NCBI GenBank assembly: GCA_947502355.1 | Contig: CANMZP010000034.1 | Span: forward strand, 1-35,639 | DNA length: 35,639 nt | Source: an uncultured Thalassotalea sp. | GTDB lineage: Bacteria; Pseudomonadota; Gammaproteobacteria; Enterobacterales; Alteromonadaceae | Reading direction: 5' to 3' | Shown: one piece after another, positions 1 through 8,113 of the stretch | Numbering within the stretch: the first letter of the stretch is position 1 | Layout: each line of letters begins with the position of its first letter | Made by a program: the position numbers and the translations under genes | The notes under the pieces: generated by a model | Seen by the model: the letters and a program-made list of their open reading frames with translations, nothing else | What the model was told of the DNA's origin: nothing | Database searches by the model: none

Positions 1-342
1 GACTTCGACAGAAATACTTGAAACAGAGGTTATTAAGACTGAGGAAAAAGCCTCAGACTTAGAAACTGAAATTGCAGCAACAGATATTTCAGCAGAAGTT
101 GCTGAAATAATTGACCATAAGAAAGTTCAAGAACTGCTTGCAGAAAAAGAAGCTGAGCCTGAAGAGTTGAGGACTTCGACAGAAATACTTGAAACAGAGA
201 TTATTAAGACAGAAGAAAAAGCCTCAAACTTAGACATTAATATTGCAGAAACAGGTGCCTCATTAGATATTGTTGAAGTGTTTGATCCTAAAAAGATTCG
301 AGAATTACTTAAAAAGGAAGAGGCTCAAAGCGATAGTTTAAC
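1..342 (+). repeat. Tandem 171-bp (57-codon) coding repeat, two copies seen
   Basis: The 27 bases beginning at position 1 recur exactly at 172, a spacing of 171 bases, which is 57 codons. Similarity is very high over the first 60 bases of each copy and then continues mainly at protein level, for example HKKVQELL against PKKIRELL. More copies may lie to the left of the window. Confidence 0.8.
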
Positions 343-697
343 AGCATCAAATGATGAAACTGAAAAAATAGTGGTGGTGACTGCGGCTGCAAGGGCTAAG
401 GTTGATACTTCTACTGAGCCTGTTGTTGAAGGGAAAAATTCATCGGTATCAGAAAATATTCAACTTGCACCAATTAATATCGACAATTTGATTGAAGAGC
501 CGACTGAAATTAATCATGAAGATGCAAATAGTGTTGAGTACAATAATACCTCTGAGACTTATTCTGCTAAACCGACAGCCCCTTTAGAGCCTATTAATAA
601 TGTGCAAACAGATGTTGAGCCGTTTGGGTTCTCTGAAGCTGTACTTTCTGAAAGAGTTAAAAAGCCTGTGCAAGAGAACGTTTCTCAGGAAAATTAA
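1..697 (+). CDS. Acidic repeat protein, 3' end only (unknown function)
   Basis: The reading frame is open from the first bases of the window to a TAA at 695-697, so the N-terminus lies outside. An ATG-like start at 167 would fall inside a repeat, so it is not taken as the true start. The visible 231 or so residues are rich in Glu, Asp, Thr and Ala, with no hydrophobic segment and no recognisable catalytic motif. They begin with two copies of a 57-residue unit (TSTEILETE...KTEEKAS...KK.xELL), followed by a low-complexity tail. It resembles the disordered C-terminal extension of a larger protein. I do not recognise the family. The next gene, yeaD, starts about 105 bases downstream on the same strand. 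Confidence 0.6.
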   Translation, partial: TSTEILETEVIKTEEKASDLETEIAATDISAEVAEIIDHKKVQELLAEKEAEPEELRTSTEILETEIIKTEEKASNLDINIAETGASLDIVEVFDPKKIRELLKKEEAQSDSLTASNDETEKIVVVTAAARAKVDTSTEPVVEGKNSSVSENIQLAPINIDNLIEEPTEINHEDANSVEYNNTSETYSAKPTAPLEPINNVQTDVEPFGFSEAVLSERVKKPVQENVSQEN

Positions 698-802
698 TTA
701 TAGAGGCTATTTGTGTGTTTTCTGAGCGAGAACAATACGAATTCTTTTAATTTACCGATAATCTTTGATAATTAGAAAATTTATTTGATTAATAGATAGG
801 AT

Positions 803-1678
803 ATGACAGAGCAGATAATAGAAAAAAATGAATTTGGTTATGTGAATAAAGTTTTCCTTCCTGATATAGCTGAGCAAATTGTTATTCAGCATGATAACTG
901 CGTTGCAAAAATATCTTTGTATGGTGGCCATATATTGTCTTGGCAGCCTGAAGGCCAAACTGAAGTGCTGTGGATAAGTGAAACATCTAACCTTAATGGA
1001 AGTCGCCCAATACGCGGTGGTATCCCAATTTGTTGGCCATGGTTTGGTGGTCTACAGGGGGAAGTCAACCATGGCTTTGCAAGACGAAATTGTTGGCAAC
1101 TCGAAGCTGTTAATATAGAAGAAAAGGGGGTTGAGATCGTTTTGTCTCTTTCTGCTCAATCATTGTCAGCAGTGTGGCCTTTTTCTTATCGTGTAACGCA
1201 AAATATTTATTTCTCAACGACCTTATGCCAGCAATTGACGGTTGAAAATGTTGGCAATGAAGCCCTAACCTTTAGCGATGCATTACATACTTACTTTTCA
1301 GTTAGTCACCCTAGAAATGTGTCCGTTCCAGCGCTCAATTTGGCTGTTTTTGATGATAAAATCACCGGTGAATTAAAGCAGCCTGCTGAGCAGGTATTAG
1401 ATTGTATTGGTCCAGTTGATCGAATTTATTATAACAATGAATCGGCAACTTTATTTGATAAAGGCTTAAATCGTTCTATAACGATTAATAAAACATGCTC
1501 CAAACAATGGGTTTTATGGAATCCTGGCAAAGAAATCGCTGATTCCATGGCCGATGTTCATGATGGAGGAGAGTTGGAGTTTATCTGTTTAGAAGCTGCG
1601 AATACTGCTCTTGTTAGTGTTGTGCCGAATTCATCAGTTACTATTGGTCAGGAAATTTCAGTGACTAATTTAAACTAG
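803..1678 (+). CDS. yeaD: D-hexose-6-phosphate mutarotase (aldose 1-epimerase family)
   Basis: This 291-residue protein belongs to the galactose-mutarotase superfamily, YeaD branch, which interconverts the anomers of hexose 6-phosphates in the cytoplasm. Visible signatures are GGHILSWQP near residue 41, the PIRGGIPICWPWFG stretch near residue 71, HGFARRNCW, and LHTYFSV with the presumed catalytic His at residue 162. Length matches the family (E. coli YeaD is about 294 aa). The ATG at 803 follows a weak GATAGG ribosome site. The gene ends 8 bases before the end of mutH, which is convergent, and no terminator hairpin lies between them. Confidence 0.9.
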   Translation: MTEQIIEKNEFGYVNKVFLPDIAEQIVIQHDNCVAKISLYGGHILSWQPEGQTEVLWISETSNLNGSRPIRGGIPICWPWFGGLQGEVNHGFARRNCWQLEAVNIEEKGVEIVLSLSAQSLSAVWPFSYRVTQNIYFSTTLCQQLTVENVGNEALTFSDALHTYFSVSHPRNVSVPALNLAVFDDKITGELKQPAEQVLDCIGPVDRIYYNNESATLFDKGLNRSITINKTCSKQWVLWNPGKEIADSMADVHDGGELEFICLEAANTALVSVVPNSSVTIGQEISVTNLN

Positions 1679-1686
1679 AACTCTTT

Positions 1687-2361
1687 TTAGCCGACTCGCA
1701 GATGTTTATTAATAAGCATCTGCGTAAATGGGATCTTGAGATAAAAGCCTCTTGGTAAGGTCATAAACGGCTTTCCCGTTGCATCAAAAGCCTGGGTTTT
1801 TACTTTTGAATTTGCCGCCTTAGGTCTTAACTGAAGTACTTGCCCATATTTTGCGTTGATCTCCTCAACGCGACCCAAAGCAATCATGTCAGTAAGCTCC
1901 TGCCAATCTTCTTTTAATAATGCTTCTTCTTCGACTGATGGCTCCCATAAAAAAGGTGTGCATATTATTCTGTCGGCTACGGCCATTTCGCGTTCTGAAA
2001 TAACGGGTACCCATAGAACTTTTGCCAGTTTATTCTTTAAGTGTGATGATCCCCACGTAACACCGGTAATGCCTGTTAGCGGGGCTACGCATACAAAAGT
2101 GGTTTCTAAAGGCTTGCCATAACGATTAATGGGGATTGTTTTTAATTCAATTCCAAGGTCTGGAAAATCGGGAATAGGCTGTGAACCAGCGCTCGCTCCT
2201 AAAGTCTTTTCCAGCAAGAGACCAATCCAACCTTTTTCTCTATTTAAGTTTTCTGGCACTTTAATGTTCTGCTGGGCAGCCAACTTACCTAAGCTAAACC
2301 CCGCTAGGCTTTGTGCATGGGTCAGTAGTTGCTGTTCAGTTTTAGGTGAGGATATAGGCAC
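1687..2361 (-). CDS. mutH: DNA mismatch repair endonuclease MutH
   Basis: MutH nicks the unmethylated strand at hemimethylated GATC sites after activation by MutS and MutL. The 224-residue product aligns throughout with E. coli MutH. The catalytic Asp-Glu-Lys set is present as D65, E72 and K74 ([11 protein letters not shown]), with the same spacing as D70/E77/K79 in E. coli. Other conserved blocks are [21 protein letters not shown], and RPKAANSK near the C-terminus, followed by LPRGFYLK. The start is a GTG with only a weak ribosome site; it is chosen because it gives the family length. Possession of mutH implies Dam-directed mismatch repair. It is transcribed away from rppH. Confidence 0.95.
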   Translation of the reverse strand: MPISSPKTEQQLLTHAQSLAGFSLGKLAAQQNIKVPENLNREKGWIGLLLEKTLGASAGSQPIPDFPDLGIELKTIPINRYGKPLETTFVCVAPLTGITGVTWGSSHLKNKLAKVLWVPVISEREMAVADRIICTPFLWEPSVEEEALLKEDWQELTDMIALGRVEEINAKYGQVLQLRPKAANSKVKTQAFDATGKPFMTLPRGFYLKIPFTQMLINKHLRVG

Positions 2362-2489
2362 TTCGATTGCTAGCGTTGAGTAAATTGAAATACCATTATG
2401 CTTAAAAAGTAAATTAATGAAAATAATTTTACAGTTTATTTGCTCGTAGCCACAGTTTATGGAACAATCATTTTATATAGAAAAATTGA

Positions 2490-2495
2490 ACGGAG
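2490..2495 (+). promoter_or_regulatory. Ribosome binding site that fixes the rppH start
   Basis: ACGGAG lies five bases before GTG at 2501. The in-frame ATG at 2459 has no comparable site, so translation most likely begins at the GTG. Confidence 0.6.
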
Positions 2496-2500
2496 TTCAT

Positions 2501-3055
2501 GTGATTGATGCCGAAGGCTTTAGAGCCAACGTCGGCATAGTGATTACAAACGGAAAAGGCCAGGTTTTCTGGGCGAAACGTTTAGGGCAACATTCGTGGC
2601 AATACCCGCAAGGCGGCGTTGACGACGGTGAGTCCGCAGAGCAAACCATGTACCGTGAATTGTACGAGGAGGTTGGTCTTAAGCAACATCAAGTTGAAAT
2701 CATTGCAACGACTAAGCATTGGCTGAGGTATCGATTGCCTAAGCGACTGATTCGTCATGATAGTAAACCTGTGTGTATTGGGCAGAAACAAAAGTGGTTT
2801 TTGTTAAAGCTGATATGTGCTGAAGATGAAGTGGATCTGTTACATTCAGGTCACCCTGAATTTGATGATTGGCGTTGGGTAAGTTATTGGTACCCTGTAA
2901 GACAAGTGGTTTCCTTTAAGCGTGATGTTTACCGCAGGGTTATGAAAGAATTTGCTCATATTGCATTACCTGCTCATTCTACTGAGGGTAATTCAAAACG
3001 AGATAATCGTAACCGTCGCAATCATCGTCGAGAAGCAAAACGAAGAAATGGTTAG
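2501..3055 (+). CDS. rppH: RNA pyrophosphohydrolase RppH (Nudix)
   Basis: RppH removes pyrophosphate from the 5' end of transcripts and so starts RNase E-dependent mRNA decay. The Nudix box is intact ([11 protein letters not shown] then RELYEEVGL), and the family blocks [26 protein letters not shown] and [14 protein letters not shown] are present. The start is set at GTG 2501, giving [12 protein letters not shown], which matches the usual N-terminus (E. coli MIDDDGYRPNVG). An ATG at 2459 would add 14 residues. The product is 184 aa. The C-terminus is an Arg/Lys-rich tail (about 19 residues after NSKRDN), plausible for RNA contact. In related genomes rppH is followed directly by ptsP; here 2.65 kb of accessory DNA intervenes. 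Confidence 0.93.
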   Translation: MIDAEGFRANVGIVITNGKGQVFWAKRLGQHSWQYPQGGVDDGESAEQTMYRELYEEVGLKQHQVEIIATTKHWLRYRLPKRLIRHDSKPVCIGQKQKWFLLKLICAEDEVDLLHSGHPEFDDWRWVSYWYPVRQVVSFKRDVYRRVMKEFAHIALPAHSTEGNSKRDNRNRRNHRREAKRRNG

Positions 3056-3072
3056 TAATCATTATGTATTTT

Positions 3073-3105
3073 AAAAGCACTGCATTTTTGTGGTGCTTTT
3101 TTGTT
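3073..3105 (+). terminator. Rho-independent terminator after rppH
   Basis: A perfect 8-bp stem (AAAAGCAC with GTGCTTTT at 3093-3100) has a 12-base loop and is followed by further T residues. It sits 18 bases past the rppH stop and before the insertion-element remnant. Confidence 0.75.
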
Positions 3106-3165
3106 TATATAAGTTAATAACAGAGAACGTATTCTACAGTTGCGTATTTCGGTCGAACCGATCAG

Positions 3166-3963
3166 TTAATTCGGTTTGAATCGTTCACTTTTTTCACACC
3201 CTTTTTCATACCTAATATTTATATCTAGTGATCGGATAGAGTCAAATTGTTTTTTTTGCGCCTCTCCATCAAGATAAATTTAATGTCTATTGTTTACTAA
3301 CCTATCGAGTAGTGCATCGGCGATTAACGGGTTCCTAATAAGCTGATGCCATTTTGCTATTGGCACTTGGGTAGCAATGATCGCGCTATTGACTTGATAT
3401 CTATCTTCAATCACTTGCAGCAATTCACTGGCCTGTTGTGCACTCATTTTTTCTAGGCCCCAATTGTAATCCTCGCCTAAGATCCATAAATCGACTTTAT
3501 TTAGTTAATTCATGATTCGTATGTAACTGCCATCAACACGCCCAGCGATTAATTCATCAAGTAATCGGCTTAAACGATAATACTTTACACGGTACTGTTG
3601 CCCGCATCCTTGCTCCCCAAGCGCACAGGCCAGATAGGTTTTACCACAGCCTTTTTTACCCGTTATGAGTATGTTTTGTTTCCGCTGGAGAGTTACCGGC
3701 AATGAGTGGGACCAGAACTCTTTTAACTAAGCAGCGCTCAACACCATAGTTTAACATTTCTGGCGGGCATCAAGCCTAAGTTTAGCTTGCTTTCTTAAAC
3801 CATTCACTCGTGCATTTGAAAGCTCAATTAATTCATGTTCAAGTAGCAGCGTTAGCCTCTCATCGAATCCTAATTCATTAAAGGTGATAGGCTGTTGTTC
3901 AAGTGCATTTGCAAATGGATTCAATCGCAAACTCCGTAGCTGCTCTATGACAATATCACTCAT
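3166..3963 (-). pseudogene. istB: Broken istB-like ATP-binding helper of an IS21 transposase
   Basis: Translation starts at ATG 3963 (MSDIVIEQLRSL) behind a good GGAGAAG site and follows IstB: ELGFDERLTLLLEHE, then KQAKLRL. The frame breaks near 3750. It resumes with the Walker A region QNILITGKKGCGKTYLACALGEQ at about 3690-3610, followed by YRLSRLLDELIAGRVDGSYI. A stop then falls at 3505-3507, after which KVDLWILGED, GLEKMSAQQASELLQ and NPLIADALLDRLVNN can be read. A further shift near 3290 gives the usual NLDGE-type tail. At least three lesions are visible. IstB assists IstA in strand transfer; this copy cannot make a full protein. The exact end is uncertain. Confidence 0.85.
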
Positions 3964-3988
3964 ATTCTTCTCCTTAGTTGTAGTCATT

Positions 3989-4239
3989 TTAGCCTGGATA
4001 TTTGGGTGCTTTATCGGTTCTTATGGCTCGTTGGTTTGAGTCTTTGAGTAAATGTTTTAGCTCATGATTTAAGCTGCTAATGTATGGAATACTTGATGCG
4101 CGAATGCGCATTAATATCCATCGTTCAACGATTAGCATCGTATTTTCAGCTTTAGTTTTTTAAAAGGTCTGGCGGGTATCACAGCGGTATTGTAGTGGCG
4201 AGCTAGCTTCAAGTAATTTTCGTTTAGGCCGAAGCATGC
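3989..4239 (-). pseudogene. istA: C-terminal fragment of an istA-like transposase
   Basis: Reading the minus strand from about 4239 gives NENYLKLARHYNTAVIPARPF. After a one-base shift in an A-rich run near 4160 it gives KAENTMLIVERWILMRIR and LNHELKHLLKDSNQRA, ending at a TAA at 3989-3991. This matches the end of the IS21 transposase catalytic region (compare HYGTAILPARP and VVERWILARLR in the family). Only about 80 residues remain of a protein usually near 400-500. It lies directly upstream of istB with the spacing expected for the pair. Confidence 0.75.
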
Positions 4240-4247
4240 AAAAGTTT

Positions 4248-4290
4248 AATGTAATAAAATATACCAAATCAAAATATTGAATTATAAGGA
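4248..4290 (+). repeat. Left copy of about 42-bp imperfect direct repeat
   Basis: The sequence AATGTAATAAAATATAC, then CAAATCAAAA, TTGAATTA and AGGA, is closely matched at 5664-5705, at roughly 80% identity by eye. It begins just past the insertion-element remnant and leads into the ligase-like gene. Confidence 0.6.
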
Positions 4291-4305
4291 TAAAATTGAT
4301 GTTTT

Positions 4306-5640
4306 TTGAGTTTGTTCTATAGTGAAGTGACTAGGGAATGGATAAGAAAGATATACACGTTGCAAAATATTAATAATAATTTTCAATTGACTAAAAGTAG
4401 CTTTTTAAGCTTGTTCCTAGTTGTTCTTTGCTTTTTAACACCATTAATGGATCATGTCGCACCACTTTTTACCGCTAGAATCATCGCGGCAGTTCAACTT
4501 CTATTCATATTTTTTTATATGTTCGCGTATCGAGAAATTGTTGCCTTTAAACAGTTTCAAACGCTACGAAATGTTTGGTATGTGTTCCTTCTTTGGCTGG
4601 TTTTTTTTATGTTCTCCTACTTCCATGTTTTGGTTAATGGTTTACAAAATCAGCATGCTTTTATGGCTACACAACGATATTTATTTGTTATTATTCACTT
4701 GATTTTTTTGTTCGTTATTGTCAGCTTTTTCCAAAAAGTAAAGTGTGAATTAACAAGGTATTTATCTGCCATTCCGATTTCTATTTTGGTTATAGTGGCA
4801 ACTTTTATTGCTGTTATCGCTAATAGTCCAAATATACAGGAACTCGATTTTATATCACGGCCTCCATTTGGAACAAATATAAGATACATAGGTTATACAT
4901 GCACTGTCGGGGCATTAATTTCTTGCTATTGGTTACTCAAAAGTAAGGTTAATTCATTACATTTTGCAATTATTCTGATGATTGGCTTTATAAATGTAAC
5001 CTTTTTATTTTGGCTCGGTGGTCGGACCGCAATAGGGGCGGTTGTTGTAAGTTTGGTAATTTATGTTGCCTTTACATTTCAGTCGTTACAAAAGAAAAGA
5101 ATAATGCTTCTTTTATTGATTTTGGTGATTGCTCTTTTATCAGCTGAATTACTCAGTGTTTTTTCTTGGAATGGCCTGAGCAGAGTGAGTGATAAATTTG
5201 CTTTTGTGGGCAACGACATCAATTCATTAGATCAATTTTCATCTGGAAGAATTGCTATTTGGCAGCTTGCTCTAAATGCATTCATAGAGTCACCGTGGTT
5301 AGGTCTAGGACCTGAAGGTTATTACTTTATTCCTGATCGTACATTTGGTTTGCATCCACACAACATTATTATTCAGTTCCTAGTTGAGTGGGGAATTATA
5401 TCGACTTTAGCGTTTTTATCTCTGATGATTTATATTGCCTTCTTAGCGACTAAGTTCATATGGCAAAATAGGAGGGATTTATCTGATTCTTTCAGCGTTA
5501 GTTTTCTAACTGTTCTTGGGTTAACCGTCCATAGCTTAACTGATGGAACTTACTATCACGCACAACCTCTATTTTATTTGAACATCGGTTATTCATGCCT
5601 TATTTGTTCCATGCAAAAAAATAAAGATAAGGCCCCTTAA
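4306..5640 (+). CDS. O-antigen ligase/polymerase-like membrane protein
   Basis: This 444-residue, strongly hydrophobic protein has about ten to twelve membrane segments. It carries the Wzy_C/O-antigen ligase signature: GGRTAIGAVVV near residue 236, then SSGRIAIWQLAL and LGLGPEGYYF, and the periplasmic-loop motif HPHNIIIQFLVEWG near residue 350. Members of this family join undecaprenyl-linked glycans to lipid A core, to one another, or to pilins; the substrate here cannot be told. The start is doubtful. The only in-frame start is TTG at 4306, 15 bases after AAGGA, whereas a well-spaced ATG at 4299 is out of frame by one base across a T6 run and stops after seven codons. The gene is AT-rich and alone, which suggests transfer. 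Confidence 0.7.
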   Translation: MSLFYSEVTREWIRKIYTLQNINNNFQLTKSSFLSLFLVVLCFLTPLMDHVAPLFTARIIAAVQLLFIFFYMFAYREIVAFKQFQTLRNVWYVFLLWLVFFMFSYFHVLVNGLQNQHAFMATQRYLFVIIHLIFLFVIVSFFQKVKCELTRYLSAIPISILVIVATFIAVIANSPNIQELDFISRPPFGTNIRYIGYTCTVGALISCYWLLKSKVNSLHFAIILMIGFINVTFLFWLGGRTAIGAVVVSLVIYVAFTFQSLQKKRIMLLLLILVIALLSAELLSVFSWNGLSRVSDKFAFVGNDINSLDQFSSGRIAIWQLALNAFIESPWLGLGPEGYYFIPDRTFGLHPHNIIIQFLVEWGIISTLAFLSLMIYIAFLATKFIWQNRRDLSDSFSVSFLTVLGLTVHSLTDGTYYHAQPLFYLNIGYSCLICSMQKNKDKAP

Positions 5641-5663
5641 AGTACGTTCGTATTTTTTATCGC

Positions 5664-5705
5664 AATGTAATAATATATATATCAAATCAAAAGCTTGAAT
5701 TAGGA
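5664..5705 (+). repeat. Right copy of about 42-bp imperfect direct repeat
   Basis: This is the partner of 4248-4290. It includes CAAATCAAAA, TTGAATTA and the start of the ptsP ribosome site, so it is probably the native leader of ptsP. Confidence 0.6.
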
Positions 5706-5711
5706 CTTTCT

Positions 5712-7973
5712 ATGCTCACCACCTTGCGCCGGATTGTATTGGCATTTAATCAGGAAACAGAATTGGTCAATGCGTTGCAGCATTTGGTTGTGCAGGTTAA
5801 AGATGCGATGACCACAGAGTGTTGTTCGGTGCATTTGGCTGATCATGAGAGTGAGCATTTCCTTTTAATTGCCTCAGACGGTTTGGCTAAAGAATCTCTA
5901 GGGCGGGTGACCGTAGGTTTTAAAGAAGGGTTAGTTGGCTTAGTTGGGCAACGAGAAGAGCCTTTAAACATTGCCAATGCCCATCAGCATCCCCGATTTA
6001 AACATTCACCTGAAGTAAAAGAAGATGAGTTTCACGCGTTTTTAGGAACGCCTATTATTCATCAACGTAAGGTTTTAGGGATTATTTCGGTTCAACAGAA
6101 AAAAGCTCGACAGTTTAATGAAAATGAAGAAGCTTTTCTTGTCACCTTAGCGGCACAACTTGCTACCGCAATTGCTAATGCTGAATCTCGAGATGCCATA
6201 AACCACCCGAATGATTTATTGCATAAAACGCATATCCAGGGTATTCCCGGCTCAATGGGACTGGCACACGGTCAGTTTTTCGTTAGTTACCCCAGTGCTC
6301 AATTAGCTGATATAAACCTTACTAAAGACTCTGACTCAACTTTGCAATCAGAATTGCTTGCCAATGCGGTAAGTAAGAGTATTGCGGATTTTGTGCGCAT
6401 GAGTAATCAGATGCAGGGCGCTATTTCTGATGAGGCGCTTGATATATTTGAAATGTACCGGCAGATGTTGGACAACAAAAGCCTCCAAGATGAAATTGGT
6501 CAAAAAATAAATGATGGCTGGAATGCACAGAGTGCATTAAAGCTGGTGGTTGATGACTACGCCATGCAGTTCGATGCACTAGACGATCCCTATATGCGAG
6601 AGCGAGCTACTGATGTACGGGATCTTGGTAACAAGGTGCTTTCTTATTTACAAGAATCCAGTTATGAGAATCAGCATTACCCAGACGATATGATTTTAAT
6701 CGCACATGAAGTGACGGCCACTATGTTGGCAGAATTTCAGTCGAAGGGATTAAAAGCCATTGTTTCATTAACCGGCTCGACCAACTCACACGCGGTAATA
6801 TTAGCAAGAGCATTGGGTATCCCAACCATTATGGGCATAGGTAATGTGCCATTATCGAGTTTTTTGAATAAAGAAGCATTGATTGATGGATATTCGGGTG
6901 AAATTTTCATCTCGCCGGATGCGGCCAAAATCCAAGAGTTTCAGCATTTAATTGCTGAGGAGAATGAGCTGTATGAGTTGGTAAGTGAGGTTGTTGATTT
7001 ACCTGCAGTGACTTTAGATGGAAAGTCAATTCAGCTATTAATCAATGCGGGTCTTGGCAGTGAATTTGACAGTGGCATGAAGCATGGTGCCTTTGGTATA
7101 GGCCTTTACCGAACTGAAATCCCTTTTATGGACCGTAATTGCTTTCCATCAGAGCTTGAACAGATATCTTGGTATCGGAAAGTGTTAAGTTCATTTCCTA
7201 AGCAACCGGTGATTATGCGTACACTGGATGTTGGCGGAGATAAAGCCTTACCTTATTTCCCTATCACTGAAGATAATCCGTTTCTAGGCTGGCGCGGGAT
7301 CCGCATTACCTTGGATCATCCCGAAATATTCTTACTGCAAGTGCGCGCCATGTTAAAAGCCAATATTGGTTATGGCAACTTGGAAATCATGTTGCCTATG
7401 ATATCTGGTGTTGTCGAAGTCGATGATGCATTGCGCTTGATTAATCAAGCATATTTCGAGGTTCGTAGCGAATCGAATGTGCCTGTGAGTCGGCCAAAGG
7501 TAGGCATAATGATTGAGGTGCCTTCGGTGCTTTTTCAGTTATCGGAACTGGCTAAAAAAGTCGATTTTTTCTCAGTTGGTAGTAATGACTTAACTCAATA
7601 CTTACTCGCAGTAGACCGAAATAACGCGCGAGTCGCAGACATTTATGATTCTTATCATCCTGGTGTGTTGCGTGCGCTAAATCATATTGCCGAACAATCG
7701 CAAAAAGATCTTATCGAGCTCAGCTTATGTGGAGAGTTGGCAAGTGAGCCAGCAGGCGCGTTATTGTTGTTAGCTATGGGCTATGACAAACTGAGTATGA
7801 ACTCGCACAGCATTGCCAAAATAAAGTGGGTGCTAAGGCACATAAATTATAGACAAGCGAAAATCATTCTTGCCCATTGCTTAGAGCTTTCAACGGGGAA
7901 AGAAGTGAGAAACTACTTGAATGAACAACTTGAAATGCTAGGGCTTGGCGGCTTTGTTCGGGCGGGTAAATAA
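5712..7973 (+). CDS. ptsP: PEP-protein phosphotransferase PtsP (enzyme I-Ntr)
   Basis: PtsP is the first phosphotransferase of the nitrogen PTS: it takes phosphate from PEP and passes it to NPr, linking nitrogen and potassium status to regulation. The 753 aa match the family (E. coli 748). An N-terminal GAF domain spans about residues 17-155. The enzyme I phospho-His domain carries GSTNSHAVILARALGIPT with the active His at 360. The PEP-binding barrel contains DVGGDKALPYFP, FLGWRGIRI, SVGSNDLTQY, and LCGELASEP with the catalytic Cys at 673. The start ATG follows TAGGAC at good spacing. It normally forms an operon with rppH, but here it must use its own or the ligase gene's transcription. Confidence 0.95.
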   Translation: MLTTLRRIVLAFNQETELVNALQHLVVQVKDAMTTECCSVHLADHESEHFLLIASDGLAKESLGRVTVGFKEGLVGLVGQREEPLNIANAHQHPRFKHSPEVKEDEFHAFLGTPIIHQRKVLGIISVQQKKARQFNENEEAFLVTLAAQLATAIANAESRDAINHPNDLLHKTHIQGIPGSMGLAHGQFFVSYPSAQLADINLTKDSDSTLQSELLANAVSKSIADFVRMSNQMQGAISDEALDIFEMYRQMLDNKSLQDEIGQKINDGWNAQSALKLVVDDYAMQFDALDDPYMRERATDVRDLGNKVLSYLQESSYENQHYPDDMILIAHEVTATMLAEFQSKGLKAIVSLTGSTNSHAVILARALGIPTIMGIGNVPLSSFLNKEALIDGYSGEIFISPDAAKIQEFQHLIAEENELYELVSEVVDLPAVTLDGKSIQLLINAGLGSEFDSGMKHGAFGIGLYRTEIPFMDRNCFPSELEQISWYRKVLSSFPKQPVIMRTLDVGGDKALPYFPITEDNPFLGWRGIRITLDHPEIFLLQVRAMLKANIGYGNLEIMLPMISGVVEVDDALRLINQAYFEVRSESNVPVSRPKVGIMIEVPSVLFQLSELAKKVDFFSVGSNDLTQYLLAVDRNNARVADIYDSYHPGVLRALNHIAEQSQKDLIELSLCGELASEPAGALLLLAMGYDKLSMNSHSIAKIKWVLRHINYRQAKIILAHCLELSTGKEVRNYLNEQLEMLGLGGFVRAGK

Positions 7974-8009
7974 TTTACGGTTAATCGCAATAACACACCG
8001 TTTGATATC

Positions 8010-8039
8010 TATAATATACTTATCCTTTATTGATAAGTA
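8010..8039 (+). promoter_or_regulatory. Possible promoter -10 box with adjoining 8-bp dyad
   Basis: TATAAT at 8010-8015 is followed at once by TACTTATC, seven bases, and GATAAGTA (8017-8039). The dyad would overlap the transcription start of the TSUP gene and could be a repressor site. No good -35 box is seen and no T-run follows, so it is not a clear terminator of ptsP. Confidence 0.35.
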
Positions 8040-8113
8040 CGAGTAATAATTGGCACTTTTCAATTCAGTTATATCAATCAAAATGTACTTTATAACAACA
8101 CTTTAAGGTTGTA

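Larger units (their letters stand above)
3141..4239 (-). mobile_element. Decayed IS21-family insertion sequence
   Basis: The minus strand carries, in order, the C-terminal part of an istA transposase and a broken istB helper ATPase, the arrangement typical of IS21 elements. The low-coordinate end begins around 3141 with TGCGTATTTCGGTCG and contains repeated ...TCGG.. motifs like IS21 terminal repeats. The istA side is truncated, with no 5' half of the gene and no matching terminal repeat seen before 4248, so the element cannot be active on its own. The boundaries are estimates. Confidence 0.8.

Noticed and set aside
752-958. Minus-strand open frame overlapping the start of yeaD
   Set aside because: It is antisense to a well-conserved gene, has no ribosome site and no recognisable protein pattern.
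1697-1724. 8-bp inverted repeat CGCAGATG/CATCTGCG at the end of mutH
   Set aside because: It lies inside the mutH coding end and no T run follows on either strand, so it is not supported as a terminator for yeaD or mutH.
4299-4322. Seven-codon leader peptide MFFEFVL before the ligase-like gene
   Set aside because: It could be a leader peptide, but a one-base shift in the T6 run explains it more simply, and no attenuator structure is seen.
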